DNA of 64,000 bases from an uncultured Bacteroidota bacterium (GCA_913057895.1 CAJXOH010000003.1:1-64000); one strand, 5' to 3'; positions 18,641 to 27,949 are shown, counted from the stretch's first letter. Numbers and translations: made by a program. The notes: a model not told the origin generated them from the sequence alone.

Positions 18641-19547
18641 GCCCTATGCTCACACCCGTCATGTAAAGATCCCACCCTCATTTGAAGGGATGTCTTTGAT
18701 AGACTTTTTGTGTGAACGGTATGCGTATCGAAGCCCAGAGTATTGGATTGAGCGAGTTCGCAGTGGGGATGTACGCATTCAAGGCTCAGAGGTAAGTCAA
18801 CCACAAGATGAGTTGAAGAAGGCATCGGCGGTGACATTTTTTACCCAGCGTGTGGTGGAGCCGACGGTTCCGGATGAGGTGAGGGTCGTGGATGAAGGTG
18901 ACGGGTGGGTGGCTGTGGATAAGCCGGCGCCGATGCCGGTGCACCCTGGTGGACGCTACTTTAAAAACACGTGTCTCTCGATTATTGAAGAGCGTCTTAA
19001 TCGTAAAATATATCCTGTACACCGCCTGGATGCTGTGACAAGTGGATTGGTGATGTTTGCTACTGAGGAGAAGATGGCATCCATTATGACGCAAGCCCTT
19101 GCAGAGGGACTTGTTGAGAAAGAGTACAAAGCGCATGTTTTTGGTTGTGTCGAAACTCAGGAGCAAACCGTTAAGTTGCCCATTCGACGTAAAACTGGTT
19201 TTGTATTTGAGACGATCCAACCTGGAGCAGAGGATGAAGCACCTCTCCTTGAGTCAAAGGGGCGAGGATCGCTGAAAGAGGCGCAAACGTTGATTCGACT
19301 CCTGGAAAAAGGGAGTGAGTCAAGTCTTGTAGCGTGTATTCCACTTACAGGACGTACCCATCAAATCCGATTACACTGTCAGGCGATGGGACACCCAATC
19401 ATTGATGATCCTATTTATGGTCCAGATGGGGATGCAACAGGTCAAACATTACAAAATGGGGCGATACGACTCCAGCATGCGTCAATGCGTTGGCCAAGCC
19501 TAGGCATTTCGCTAAGCCTCCCCTTGCCTTCAAGCTGGAAGGTTTAA
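18582..19547 (+). CDS. RluA-family RNA pseudouridine synthase
   Basis: A protein of about 321 residues with an S4-like N-terminal RNA-binding region (GMSLIDFLCERY, VRSGDVRI) and a catalytic domain with PVHRLDAVTSGLVMFA, which holds the catalytic Asp. The end motif LTGRTHQIRLHCQAMGHPIIDD is typical of RluA/C/D enzymes. It isomerises uridines in rRNA or tRNA; the exact site cannot be read from the sequence. The start at ATG 18582 lies inside trhO and suggests coupled expression; GTG 18609 is an alternative. Its 3' end overlaps the convergent hydrolase gene by 18 bp. Confidence 0.9.
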   Translation: MTLNNDQSLVNESRPIRIVEPYAHTRHVKIPPSFEGMSLIDFLCERYAYRSPEYWIERVRSGDVRIQGSEVSQPQDELKKASAVTFFTQRVVEPTVPDEVRVVDEGDGWVAVDKPAPMPVHPGGRYFKNTCLSIIEERLNRKIYPVHRLDAVTSGLVMFATEEKMASIMTQALAEGLVEKEYKAHVFGCVETQEQTVKLPIRRKTGFVFETIQPGAEDEAPLLESKGRGSLKEAQTLIRLLEKGSESSLVACIPLTGRTHQIRLHCQAMGHPIIDDPIYGPDGDATGQTLQNGAIRLQHASMRWPSLGISLSLPLPSSWKV

Positions 19548-20357
19548 GTAGGACCGTACAATGGCAGTAAATGTTTTGGGTTTGTCTAAGAACGCATAAT
19601 GACCAGCATTCTCAATGACACTAAGACCGGCTCCTTTGATGGATGTTTCCATGATTTTCCCGGCTCTTAGTGGAGTTGCAGTGTCTTTATCCCCCCATAT
19701 CAAAAGGATCTCTCGATCAATTCCTTTGAGTGTATTTGCGTCAAAGGTGCTATTTACAACCGCAGAAAAGGTTTGTTTCATGATCGGTGATAGTTCTTTG
19801 TAGTCGCTAGAACCCAGGGATCTCCAAAGATTGCTATTCCTCAGAGCAGAGAGATAGGACTCACTCAATGGACTTGGAAGTAACTTGGATGGAGCCTTTA
19901 ACACATTCACCAACGCAAGTTTTGCCCGAACACTGAGTGGTTTAGGAAGCGAAACCCCTGCACCTCCCGTGATCATGATTTTATCGAAATACCCAACACA
20001 TGAGCTTGGAGAGGTCGCGGAAGGGTGGGTTAACCACCAGAGTAACACCCTTGCCCCAAATGAATGGACAAGAATATCGGTTAAATTATTAGCCAAGTCT
20101 AAATGATTTAACCAAGCCTGCGTTGCTTCTGCATAGGTCTGCAATGTCCACGCGGTTTGAAGGGAGCTAGATGCACCAAAACCTGGAAAATCTAAAAGAA
20201 TACATCGCCGATGATCTTGTAACATCTGGGCTAAGGGACCAAAAGCTGCTGAAGAACTCCCCCACCCGTGCAAAAACACCATAGGTTTAGCTTTTGGATC
20301 GCCAAACTCAGCCCACACGAGGGTCTGACCGTTCCAATCAAAGGAATGGGTAGTCAT
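19530..20357 (-). CDS. Alpha/beta-fold hydrolase
   Basis: A 275-residue protein of the alpha/beta hydrolase superfamily. It shows the oxyanion segment VFLHGWGSS, DFPGFGAS, a nucleophile elbow LVHSFGARV (Ser in V-H-S-F-G, first position Val instead of the usual Gly), an Asp in LLIWGDKDTATP and a His in NAGHYAFLDKP. The overall pattern resembles BioH/MhpC-like esterases, and the substrate is unknown. ATG 20357 is preferred to TTG 20363. It shares 18 bp of its 3' end with the pseudouridine synthase gene. Confidence 0.87.
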   Translation of the reverse strand: MTTHSFDWNGQTLVWAEFGDPKAKPMVFLHGWGSSSAAFGPLAQMLQDHRRCILLDFPGFGASSSLQTAWTLQTYAEATQAWLNHLDLANNLTDILVHSFGARVLLWWLTHPSATSPSSCVGYFDKIMITGGAGVSLPKPLSVRAKLALVNVLKAPSKLLPSPLSESYLSALRNSNLWRSLGSSDYKELSPIMKQTFSAVVNSTFDANTLKGIDREILLIWGDKDTATPLRAGKIMETSIKGAGLSVIENAGHYAFLDKPKTFTAIVRSYLNLPA

Positions 20358-20389
20358 GGCCAATACCTATCTGAATAATTCATCATAAA

Positions 20390-20422
20390 AAAACCTCATA
20401 CCCTTAAAGGATATGAGGTTTT
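20390..20422 (-). terminator. Terminator of the second SusCD operon
   Basis: AAAACCTCATA and TATGAGGTTTT form an 11-bp perfect stem with an 11-nt loop, followed on the minus strand by a T-run (plus-strand A-run at 20387-20393). It lies 31 bp beyond the stop of the second SusD gene. Confidence 0.85.
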
Positions 20423-20452
20423 GATGTAAGAACCTTGAGCCGATTCTCTTGC

Positions 20453-21805
20453 TTAATTCAGTTCGGATTGAGGTCTCGCTAGGAAACGATAAATCTGTCC
20501 ACCATCTGTTGGTAAGTCAGAAAGCTTGCCATAACGTCTCATATCAACCCAACGATGACCTCCTTCAAACCACAGAGAGTATCTGCGTTCATGAAGGATT
20601 TGGTCTATAACTTCATCTCTACTTGTTGAGCTAAAGTCATCCAATCCCCATGTTGATCGAATAAGGTTAATCGCTTCTACCGCTTGTGCTAGATCACCAC
20701 TTTGAGCATTAGCCTCGGCATAGATTAAGATGAGTTCTTCATTACGAAGAAATGGAAATGGAGATCCAGTACTTTCAAAACGACCATCTTGGTACATAGA
20801 ACTTAGTCCCTGCAACGTTACCGCAGAATTTCGTTCAAATACCTTATGGGCAACTCGCAGATCCCCTTCTTCTGCATCTTCAACGAAAGATGGATGTGCC
20901 ATAGGCAACTGAATAGCCGTTGTGTTTGGAACGTAATAGAAAGGATTGAATTGATCTGGAGGATTTCCGTACACGAAGTACCCACCTTTATTCATCACTG
21001 ACTCTCCGCTAGCAAGCTCAAAGAATGGTTGAGCACTAGATAAGGCTGATTCGGCACCAGACCAGTCCTCAGCATAAATTGCAGCACGAGCTGCAATAGC
21101 TCTGTTGAGTTGAGCAAAGGTTGTTGGTGTTGAGAATGCATCAAACCCAGACGTTAGATCAAAAGCAAAGCTACTCCCAGCACTACTTAAGTCGCTGTAT
21201 GCCTCATCCAACAAATCACGAATGGCTTGTAGTGCGGCATCATAATCCAAGAATGGACCTAGATTATCGATATCACTCACATCGATTCTAATTCCATTTG
21301 AATATTGACCATGTAAAGGGATTAGATAGCTGTACGCTTGAAGTGTCTTCGCAAAGCCTAGATAACCACTTTTTTCCTGCGCAGAAACTGCATCCGTAGC
21401 TTCAGCAGATTGGATCAAGATGTTCCCTTGTAACACAGTTCGGTAAGGAGTGCTGTATGTTCCTCCTGAACCAAAAAAGGAAGGATCATTTTCTGCATCA
21501 GCACCTTCTCCAACTCCCACCCACTGATTTACAAAGCGTGGATCGGATGCAAAAAGAGGGTAGATCTCTCTTCCAAATGTACTGTAGATGTTATTGGATG
21601 CCGTTGTTGCTCTATGGCGAAACTCTAATCCTGTCACAAGGTTTTGAAGCTGAGCCTTAGTAGCATTATTCAATACACTTTCTACGGAAGGGTTATTTGG
21701 ATTCTGAATTGGATCGGCATCAAACACACCGCAACTCGTCGTCAATAGGAACGAAAGGAGTACGGGTAGTGAAAGACGAAATGTGTGTCGTTTTGTAGTT
21801 TTCAT
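20453..21805 (-). CDS. RagB/SusD family nutrient-uptake outer-membrane lipoprotein
   Basis: A 450-residue surface lipoprotein, partner of the SusC-like gene upstream. The lipobox is LLTTS-Cys25 and is followed by GVFDADPIQNPNNPS, a usual SusD opening. Family marks near the end include EELILIYAEANAQSGD, AVEAINLIRSTWG and ERRYSLWFEGGHRWVDMRRYG. I take ATG 21805, because AAAGGA lies 9 nt upstream; the longer TTG start at 21823 would put that sequence inside the gene. Unlike the first SusD, this one is of the classical RagB type, so the two systems probably bind different ligands. Confidence 0.94.
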   Translation of the reverse strand: MKTTKRHTFRLSLPVLLSFLLTTSCGVFDADPIQNPNNPSVESVLNNATKAQLQNLVTGLEFRHRATTASNNIYSTFGREIYPLFASDPRFVNQWVGVGEGADAENDPSFFGSGGTYSTPYRTVLQGNILIQSAEATDAVSAQEKSGYLGFAKTLQAYSYLIPLHGQYSNGIRIDVSDIDNLGPFLDYDAALQAIRDLLDEAYSDLSSAGSSFAFDLTSGFDAFSTPTTFAQLNRAIAARAAIYAEDWSGAESALSSAQPFFELASGESVMNKGGYFVYGNPPDQFNPFYYVPNTTAIQLPMAHPSFVEDAEEGDLRVAHKVFERNSAVTLQGLSSMYQDGRFESTGSPFPFLRNEELILIYAEANAQSGDLAQAVEAINLIRSTWGLDDFSSTSRDEVIDQILHERRYSLWFEGGHRWVDMRRYGKLSDLPTDGGQIYRFLARPQSELN

Positions 21806-21823
21806 AACAGTCATTCCTTTCAA

Positions 21824-24805
21824 TTAAAAGTCAATATTTACGTTGAAGACAACCTGACGAGATGTTGGAAACGGGGTTACCTCAACGGAGTTATTGATAG
21901 CTTGAGTCCCGAACACAGATGTTTCTGGATCGTAGCTACGATAGTCTGAGAATAAGAGGACATTGTTTGCGGAGACACCCACTTTGACTTGTCTCACGAC
22001 GGATCCAGTGAACGATTGAGGAAGTGTATAGAACAAACCAACTTCTCTTAATTTCACGTACGATGCATCTTCGATGTATGCGCCAGACCCACCATTAATG
22101 AGTCGATCCGCTCCTTTTAAGAAAGGACTTCCTTCAACTGGCTCATTCCAATCTGGAGAGGTTCCACCAGCATCTGTCAGTAGGAATGAAAGGTTAATAT
22201 TATCCCCTCCTTTCTTCCAGTGCCACAAGAAACTCAATTCTACGTTTCTATAGATTGTGAAATCATTACTCCAAGACATTTCAAAGTCAGGCTGAGCGTC
22301 GCCATAAATTGTATAGAGGGAAGGGTCACTGACAGCAGGTAAACCTACAATCGTTGAAGGTGAAAATCCTTCTTGAATGAGATAATTACCAAGCGATGTA
22401 CCAAATCCACCCGTCGAAAAGCCGCCAATACCTAATCGAGTGATTTCTGAACTATTTGACCAATAAAGAAGAGTCGTGTTCCAACCAAAATTTCGTTTCT
22501 GAACAGGAATCATGTTCAATGCAAGCTCAACCCCCGTGTTTTCAAGATCCGCTGCATTGGTTGCAATCACGCTAATTCCAGATGAAATTGGCACCTGCTC
22601 ATCTAGAATAAGGTCTTCAACTTCTTTCTTGTAATATGTAGCCTCCAGAGAAACTCTATTGTCCAGAAGGGCTACGTCAAGTCCAAACTCAAGCTCCTTG
22701 GCACGTTCAGGCTTTAGGTTTGGGTCAATACTTCGTGTACTCGCAAACGTTGCAAGGAACCCTCCAATGTTACCCCCTGAGAGAGATCTAAACGTTGCAC
22801 CAAAATTTGGAAGTCCACCTGTTTCCCCATAGGCAACACGAGGCTTAATCTGCGTGAATAGGTCAGAAGAGAACCCATCAAAATTTAAAAGGTTCACTGC
22901 TAACGAAGCTTTGGGGTAGAAATAGTAGGTGTCTTGGGCTGCATTCAATGATGAACGATCATATCGACCACCAAATGTTGCAATGACTTTATCAGACCAG
23001 TTAAACTCTTGTTGACCAAACCAGCTTAGGTCAACGACATCAACAATTGATTGAGAAATCACAGACTGAATCGTTGCATTTGCAATCCCTGTCTGACCAG
23101 CCACCATACCTTGACCGCGAACTACATTACGGTTTTGTAGTTGATCGAACCTTGAGAAACCAACTTGTGTGGAAGAGCTTATGCTCTGTTCCCCTAGGCT
23201 TATACTTGTATTGATACTCGCTGTAGCCTGAAAGTTGGCATTGAAGTTATCCTCAAGTGTATGCACCACATCACCTGGATTGGATGAACTGCGTTGGTTT
23301 TGCAGATAGGTTGGCATCCAAACCATAGATTCAAAGGTTAGATAATCAATCCCACCATCTAAGGAAACGGCTACAGATGTGTTTTCAGATTGATAGACGT
23401 CTGCACGGACCTGAACCCCTTGAATCAAACGCTGAATTTTCTGCTCATTAACAGCATTATTCACAATGGATAACATGTTATCACTGAAGTAAGGGTTATT
23501 CGGATAATTTCCCTGCGCATCAGGATAGAGTTGTGCGTATGTAGGTGTGTAGGCTAATGCGTATCCAATAGAGCCTCCAGTACCATTTTGGTTTCCAGTA
23601 AAGCCTCTTTCGTTATCTGTGAATGTATAACTAGACCTAGAAGAAACTCGTAGCTTATTTGAAATCCTATGATCCACGTTCAGGCGAAGAGAACTACGGT
23701 CAAATCCAGTGTTCTCGATGATTCCATCTTCTGTACGATGTGTTCCTGATAAGTAAAAGCTTGTCTGCCCACTACCACCAGAGACACTCAGACTTGTCTG
23801 ATTGATTAACCCTCTGTTTCCGTATAGGATCTCCTCATAATCATAGATGCGACCACTACTTTTTGCTGCATTATAGGCCGCTTTTTCAGCCGCTGCATCT
23901 CCACCTAAAACGGATGTATACGCGTCAATCTTAGCTTCATCCCATTCTGCAACCCCAATGAGATTTAATGCACTATTAAATCCTACATCTTGAGAGAATG
24001 AAACTCTAGAATCCCCTGATTGACCTCTTTTCGTGGTGATAATAACCACCCCAGCATTGGCACGTTGCCCGTAGATCGCCGCAGCAGAAGGCCCCTTGAG
24101 TACTTCAATACTTTGTATATCCTCGGGATTAATATCAGCAAGACGGTTGGCAGAATTATCCTCTTGGCTACTGTTGGCTCCAGTGGTCAGGAATCGAGCA
24201 TTAGAAATCGCGTCATTATTCACATAGACACCATCAATGACATACAATGGTTGGGATGTTCCGGCTCCAAGTGTACTAATGCCGCGCATCTGTACGTTGA
24301 CACCTCCACCTGGTGCCCCATCTTGTGAACGAATGGATACACCCGGAATTTTTCCTTTGAATGCACCATCAAGTGTTTGAGTGGGTGCTTTTTCGACGAG
24401 TTTTTCCGCATTTACTGTAGTAATTGCATTCGCAAGATTTGATCTTTTTACGGAGCTTGCTAGTCCCGTCACAACCAATTCTTCGAGGTTTGCCACACTG
24501 GACTGAAGAGTAACGTTGACTTCAACGGTTTCGCCGTTTTCGCCTGAGACATCAATATTCGCAGTTACATATCCAATACTGGAAAAACGTAGAGTGTAGT
24601 CCCCTGCTGGAAGAGTAAACTCATACTGCCCATTGAGATCAGTTGAGGTGCCCGTTTCTGTAGTGGCCTCAAAGACGGAGGCACCAAATAAGGGCTCACT
24701 AGTGGCGGCATCACTGACGGTTCCCGAAATAGTGAACTGAGCAAAGGCGTCAGTTGACACAAATCCAAGACACAGAAATGCCAAAGTTTTGAACAAGGTT
24801 TTCAT
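21824..24805 (-). CDS. SusC/RagA family TonB-dependent outer-membrane transporter
   Basis: A 993-residue outer-membrane channel. It has a signal peptide ending at AFAQ (residue 23), a carboxypeptidase-regulatory-like domain (about 26-108: GTVSDAATSEPLFGASV, SSIGYVT), TonB-box-like LEELVVTGLA, a plug (LYVIDGVYVNN, SIEVLKGPSAAAIYGQRANAGVVIITTKRG) and a barrel ending in VVFNVNIDF with a terminal aromatic residue. It lies 18 bp before the SusD partner and is transcribed divergently from the ComEA-like gene. No degradative enzymes are adjacent, so its substrate is open. Confidence 0.95.
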   Translation of the reverse strand: MKTLFKTLAFLCLGFVSTDAFAQFTISGTVSDAATSEPLFGASVFEATTETGTSTDLNGQYEFTLPAGDYTLRFSSIGYVTANIDVSGENGETVEVNVTLQSSVANLEELVVTGLASSVKRSNLANAITTVNAEKLVEKAPTQTLDGAFKGKIPGVSIRSQDGAPGGGVNVQMRGISTLGAGTSQPLYVIDGVYVNNDAISNARFLTTGANSSQEDNSANRLADINPEDIQSIEVLKGPSAAAIYGQRANAGVVIITTKRGQSGDSRVSFSQDVGFNSALNLIGVAEWDEAKIDAYTSVLGGDAAAEKAAYNAAKSSGRIYDYEEILYGNRGLINQTSLSVSGGSGQTSFYLSGTHRTEDGIIENTGFDRSSLRLNVDHRISNKLRVSSRSSYTFTDNERGFTGNQNGTGGSIGYALAYTPTYAQLYPDAQGNYPNNPYFSDNMLSIVNNAVNEQKIQRLIQGVQVRADVYQSENTSVAVSLDGGIDYLTFESMVWMPTYLQNQRSSSNPGDVVHTLEDNFNANFQATASINTSISLGEQSISSSTQVGFSRFDQLQNRNVVRGQGMVAGQTGIANATIQSVISQSIVDVVDLSWFGQQEFNWSDKVIATFGGRYDRSSLNAAQDTYYFYPKASLAVNLLNFDGFSSDLFTQIKPRVAYGETGGLPNFGATFRSLSGGNIGGFLATFASTRSIDPNLKPERAKELEFGLDVALLDNRVSLEATYYKKEVEDLILDEQVPISSGISVIATNAADLENTGVELALNMIPVQKRNFGWNTTLLYWSNSSEITRLGIGGFSTGGFGTSLGNYLIQEGFSPSTIVGLPAVSDPSLYTIYGDAQPDFEMSWSNDFTIYRNVELSFLWHWKKGGDNINLSFLLTDAGGTSPDWNEPVEGSPFLKGADRLINGGSGAYIEDASYVKLREVGLFYTLPQSFTGSVVRQVKVGVSANNVLLFSDYRSYDPETSVFGTQAINNSVEVTPFPTSRQVVFNVNIDF

Positions 24806-24880
24806 GATTGTGTAAGTGAAAGAGTGAATCTTAACATAAACTTAATGTACCGGGCACGTTACAGAAGATTTTTCCAAGGT

Positions 24881-24888
24881 CAAAATTA
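24881..24888 (-). promoter_or_regulatory. Bacteroidota-type -7 element for the second SusC gene
   Basis: Read on the minus strand this is TAATTTTG, an exact match to the TAnnTTTG -7 consensus, 76 bp before the SusC start codon. A clear -33 TTTG at 19 nt is missing, so the call is tentative. Confidence 0.35.
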
Positions 24889-24921
24889 AAGTCAAGAGGT
24901 TATTAACGTGAAAGGAATAGC

Positions 24922-24954
24922 ATGAATACTGTTCTGTATAGTGATTTCAAATGA
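24922..24954 (+). CDS. Possible 10-codon leader ORF before the ComEA-like gene
   Basis: ATG 24922 is preceded by a good ribosome-binding site (AAAGGA, 6-nt spacing) and encodes MNTVLYSDFK then TGA. It overlaps the GTG proposed as the start of the next gene, which itself has no visible ribosome-binding site. It could couple translation into that gene or be a chance arrangement. Confidence 0.3.
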   Translation: MNTVLYSDFK

Positions 24955-25624
24955 TCTGGCATCAACATCCAATTCGATCTATACAGTCTTGAAAAGTTTA
25001 CGACGCAAACTATTCTTCCTCCTTGACCGGTGGCATGTTCCTCATGCTGAACGAATGTGGCTTCTTGTATTAATGGGCATTAGTGTCGCGTCATGGACAG
25101 CTCAAGCCTTTATTCAGCACCCAGAAGGAGTGTGGAGTCAGAAGTACATGCAAGAGCGTGAACAATTTGAGCGGTTATTTGCTACCCATATTCAACATCA
25201 TAACGAACGAATGCAACGATATGGCTCAGTCGGTGAGCCTCACATCATCCATCCAATCTCCGAGATAGAGCCCTATCCACCGGCATCAAAGAATGACCAA
25301 TTAGACTCTGTATGGCTTGATTTAAACAAAGCTACAGCCTCCGAATTGCAACAAATCAAAGGAATTGGTCCCTCCACTGCTCAAAAAATACTTGATTGGC
25401 GCATACAAAAGGGTCCTTTTGATTCGTTGGGGCAGTTGATTGACGTAAAAGGAATTGGTCCGAAATCGTTACAGAAAATGAGACCATTCCTCTTTGTACG
25501 TGATTCAGTAGATTTAGGAGTAGAAAAAGCATCACCAAATGCCTCAAAGGACTCTGATGCAACCAAACCTGATGCAACCAAAGCGAAATCAACAAAGGCG
25601 GACTCAACTAAATCAGAACCATGA
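24941..25624 (+). CDS. ComEA-like helix-hairpin-helix protein with membrane anchor
   Basis: A 227-residue protein with one membrane segment (about 40-60: MWLLVLMGISVASWTAQAF), a spacer and a tandem helix-hairpin-helix domain: LNKATASELQQIKGIGPSTAQKI, then LIDVKGIGPKSLQKM. This is the ComEA/competence DNA-binding fold, which binds double-stranded DNA non-specifically. The C-terminal 30 residues are a Lys/Ser/Thr/Asp-rich tail with repeated KADSTKS-like units. GTG 24941 is the furthest start and is weakly supported; the gene may begin at TTG 24989. Its stop overlaps the porX start (ATGA). A role in DNA uptake is inferred from the family only. Confidence 0.75.
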   Translation: MISNDLASTSNSIYTVLKSLRRKLFFLLDRWHVPHAERMWLLVLMGISVASWTAQAFIQHPEGVWSQKYMQEREQFERLFATHIQHHNERMQRYGSVGEPHIIHPISEIEPYPPASKNDQLDSVWLDLNKATASELQQIKGIGPSTAQKILDWRIQKGPFDSLGQLIDVKGIGPKSLQKMRPFLFVRDSVDLGVEKASPNASKDSDATKPDATKAKSTKADSTKSEP

Positions 25625-27192
25625 GCATGACCGGCACCATTTTGTGGATTGATGACGAGATCGAGCAATTAAAAGCGCCGATTCTGTTTTTGGAGCAGCG
25701 TGGAATGACGGTCCTACAATCGACCAATGGAGCTGATGCATTGGACATCATCAGCGAACAACCCATCGATGTAGTGTTTCTCGACGAGCAGATGCCTGGG
25801 ATGGATGGACTCACCACCTTGGAAAAAATCAAGCAGATCCAGTCTCAACTCCCTGTTGTGATGATTACCAAGAGCGAGGAAGAGTCCATCATGGAAGATG
25901 CGATTGGAAGGTTTATCTCTGACTATCTGATTAAGCCTGTCAATCCAGCCCAACTTGTTATTACACTGAAGCGGATCCTCCAGGTTGATGAAATTCAGTC
26001 GGAAAAGACCACGCAGCGGTATTTACAACAGTTTCAGAGTCTGGGGGCCAAGATGGATACAGCTAGTACATGGAAGGATTGGTCGTCACTTTATCAAGAG
26101 CTTGTACAATGGGAGTTCGATTTAGAAGGAGGTGAGTCAGCGTCCAAAGAGATTCTTGAAGAGCAATATGCTTCTGCAAATGCTGGATTTAGTCGATATG
26201 TAGAACAAACCTATACCGATTGGATTGCCACGTCCTTTGATCAGTCATCAGATGAACGTCCTATCCTAAGCCATGAAGTACTTCGTACATCCCTATTTCC
26301 ATTACTGAAAGAAAGGGCGAAACAACCGGTTTGCTTTGTGCTGATCGATTGTATGAGGCTCGATCAATGGAGGGTTTTTGAAAAAACACTTAGGAAATGG
26401 TTTACTATCGATACGCAGCTGGTTGGATCGATTCTTCCTACAGCCACTCCCTTCTCACGTAATGCTATTTTTTCTGGGTATACGCCAGCTCAACTTCAAC
26501 GGGCATTTCCAAACGAGTGGGATTTGAGCAAGGGTGAGCAATCGCTCAATCAACACGAAGAGACCTTTTTGAAGGCCGCCCTAGAGCGAAATGGGTTCGA
26601 TGTAAACCTGCGATATCAAAAAGTAGTATCAAGTGCGGACGGAAAAAAACTTATTCAGAGTATTCCATCCATGAAGGACGTAGACCTCACTGCGGTCGTG
26701 TACAATTTTGTTGACACGCTGGTTCATTCACGATCAGATTCTGACGTCCTCAAAGAACTGGCACCTGACGCAAGAGCCTTCAGAAATCTCACTGAGACAT
26801 GGTTTGAACATTCAGCATTGCTTGAGCTTTTCAAAGGGTGTGCAGAAGATGGGATTCCAGTGGTCGTTACGACCGATCATGGATCGATTCGTGCAATGAG
26901 AGACACCAAAGTATTTGGAGACCGCGACTCTGCGGATTCTTTGCGTTATAAGTATGGAAGAAACTTAAATATCGAAGAAGAGTCCCACGCCCTAAAAATT
27001 ACCAAACCCGAACTGTATGGTCTGCCAGGTGGCGTGCAGATGAGTAGTTACCTCGTGGCAAAAGAGGATTATTACTTTGTGTATCCAACACAGTATCACA
27101 AGTTTCAGAATAAGTATCGTGATACGTTTCAACACGGTGGAATCTCTCTTGAAGAGATGGTACTACCTCTTGCCGTGTGTCGCCCATCGTGA
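25621..27192 (+). CDS. porX: PorX: T9SS response regulator with PglZ phosphatase-like domain
   Basis: A 523-residue two-domain regulator. The receiver domain (1-120) has the acidic pair Asp11/Asp12, phospho-acceptor Asp55 in VVFLDEQMPGMDG, Thr83 and Lys105. A helical linker follows, then a PglZ/alkaline-phosphatase-superfamily domain (about 235-523) with LIDCMRLDQW, PTATPFSRN (candidate nucleophile Thr276), His369 and TTDHGS (Asp419, His420) as probable zinc ligands. This architecture defines PorX, which with the kinase PorY controls type IX secretion genes in Porphyromonas gingivalis. The following tsaE gene overlaps it, an arrangement I recall from other Bacteroidota. Confidence 0.92.
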   Translation: MSMTGTILWIDDEIEQLKAPILFLEQRGMTVLQSTNGADALDIISEQPIDVVFLDEQMPGMDGLTTLEKIKQIQSQLPVVMITKSEEESIMEDAIGRFISDYLIKPVNPAQLVITLKRILQVDEIQSEKTTQRYLQQFQSLGAKMDTASTWKDWSSLYQELVQWEFDLEGGESASKEILEEQYASANAGFSRYVEQTYTDWIATSFDQSSDERPILSHEVLRTSLFPLLKERAKQPVCFVLIDCMRLDQWRVFEKTLRKWFTIDTQLVGSILPTATPFSRNAIFSGYTPAQLQRAFPNEWDLSKGEQSLNQHEETFLKAALERNGFDVNLRYQKVVSSADGKKLIQSIPSMKDVDLTAVVYNFVDTLVHSRSDSDVLKELAPDARAFRNLTETWFEHSALLELFKGCAEDGIPVVVTTDHGSIRAMRDTKVFGDRDSADSLRYKYGRNLNIEEESHALKITKPELYGLPGGVQMSSYLVAKEDYYFVYPTQYHKFQNKYRDTFQHGGISLEEMVLPLAVCRPS

Positions 27193-27644
27193 GAGAAATC
27201 CACGATATCACCACCTTAGCCGACCTCCAAGCGTTTGCAAATGCATGGGTTGAAACGCTGCAACCAGGTGATTTGATAACGTTATCTGGTGAATTAGGCG
27301 CAGGAAAAACGACCTTTGTCAAAGCGATCGTTACAGCAATGGGCGGTGACCCTGATGGTGTTCAATCTCCTACCTTTAGTCTACTTCACCACTACCCGTG
27401 CTCAATACCGGTCATTCATATTGATGCATATCGTTTGGAGGGAGTTGACGATGCAATGCGTACAGGAATCCCTGATGTTCTGAATGAAGAAAGTCCTACA
27501 TCGATTACATTCGTTGAATGGCCAGAAAAAGTCCCACAGCTGTGGGGCCCCGTATCGGCCCATTTACTCTTTCAAGAAGTAGCTTCTACCGAAACTCAAA
27601 AAAAACAACGAACTCTAACGATTGAATCGTCGTTTCCCTCTTAA
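27177..27644 (+). CDS. tsaE: tRNA threonylcarbamoyladenosine biosynthesis ATPase TsaE
   Basis: A 155-residue P-loop protein with Walker A SGELGAGKTTFVKAI, then SPTFSLLHHY, IHIDAYRLE and FVEWPEK, all diagnostic for TsaE (YjeE). TsaE acts with TsaB/TsaD in making t6A37 of ANN-decoding tRNAs. The start is inside porX: GTG 27177, or GTG 27189, which would overlap the porX stop as GTGA. Co-translation with porX is likely. The other tsa genes are not in the window. Confidence 0.93.
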   Translation: MSPIVREIHDITTLADLQAFANAWVETLQPGDLITLSGELGAGKTTFVKAIVTAMGGDPDGVQSPTFSLLHHYPCSIPVIHIDAYRLEGVDDAMRTGIPDVLNEESPTSITFVEWPEKVPQLWGPVSAHLLFQEVASTETQKKQRTLTIESSFPS

Positions 27645-27664
27645 AAGGTTGCTATTTTTAACTC

Positions 27665-27949
27665 ATGGAGACCAAGAAACGCAGACTTAGTTATCGACTC
27701 GATCTTCTTCCAGTGATCTATCCGTTTCATCGACGCTCTGAAAATAAGCTCGAAGAAGGAGATTTAGTGTACTACGGACCAACCCCTGAGTACTATGGTA
27801 TCGGAGAAGTAGTAGCTATCGAAGAGCGATACTGCGTGGTTGATTTTCGCGGAACGGGAATCTTGGGCATCCATAAGGATGTGTTTCTAGCAAAGTATTT
27901 AATCCCGATTCATCAATTAAATTTGAGTCACTTGCTCAAAGAGCGCTAG
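27665..27949 (+). CDS. Small uncharacterised protein with an SH3/Tudor-like pattern
   Basis: A 94-residue protein that I do not recognise. Residues 28-75 (LEEGDLVYYGPTPEYYGIGEVVAIEE, then VVDFRGTGILGI) alternate glycine turns and beta-strand-like segments. This is the pattern of small SH3/Tudor-like barrels such as the UvrD C-terminal region (DUF3553), so nucleic-acid or protein binding is conceivable. The first 25 residues are basic, and there is no signal peptide. It follows tsaE by 20 bp with AAAAGG upstream, so it probably belongs to the comEA-porX-tsaE transcript. Function is unknown. Confidence 0.7.
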   Translation: METKKRRLSYRLDLLPVIYPFHRRSENKLEEGDLVYYGPTPEYYGIGEVVAIEERYCVVDFRGTGILGIHKDVFLAKYLIPIHQLNLSHLLKER

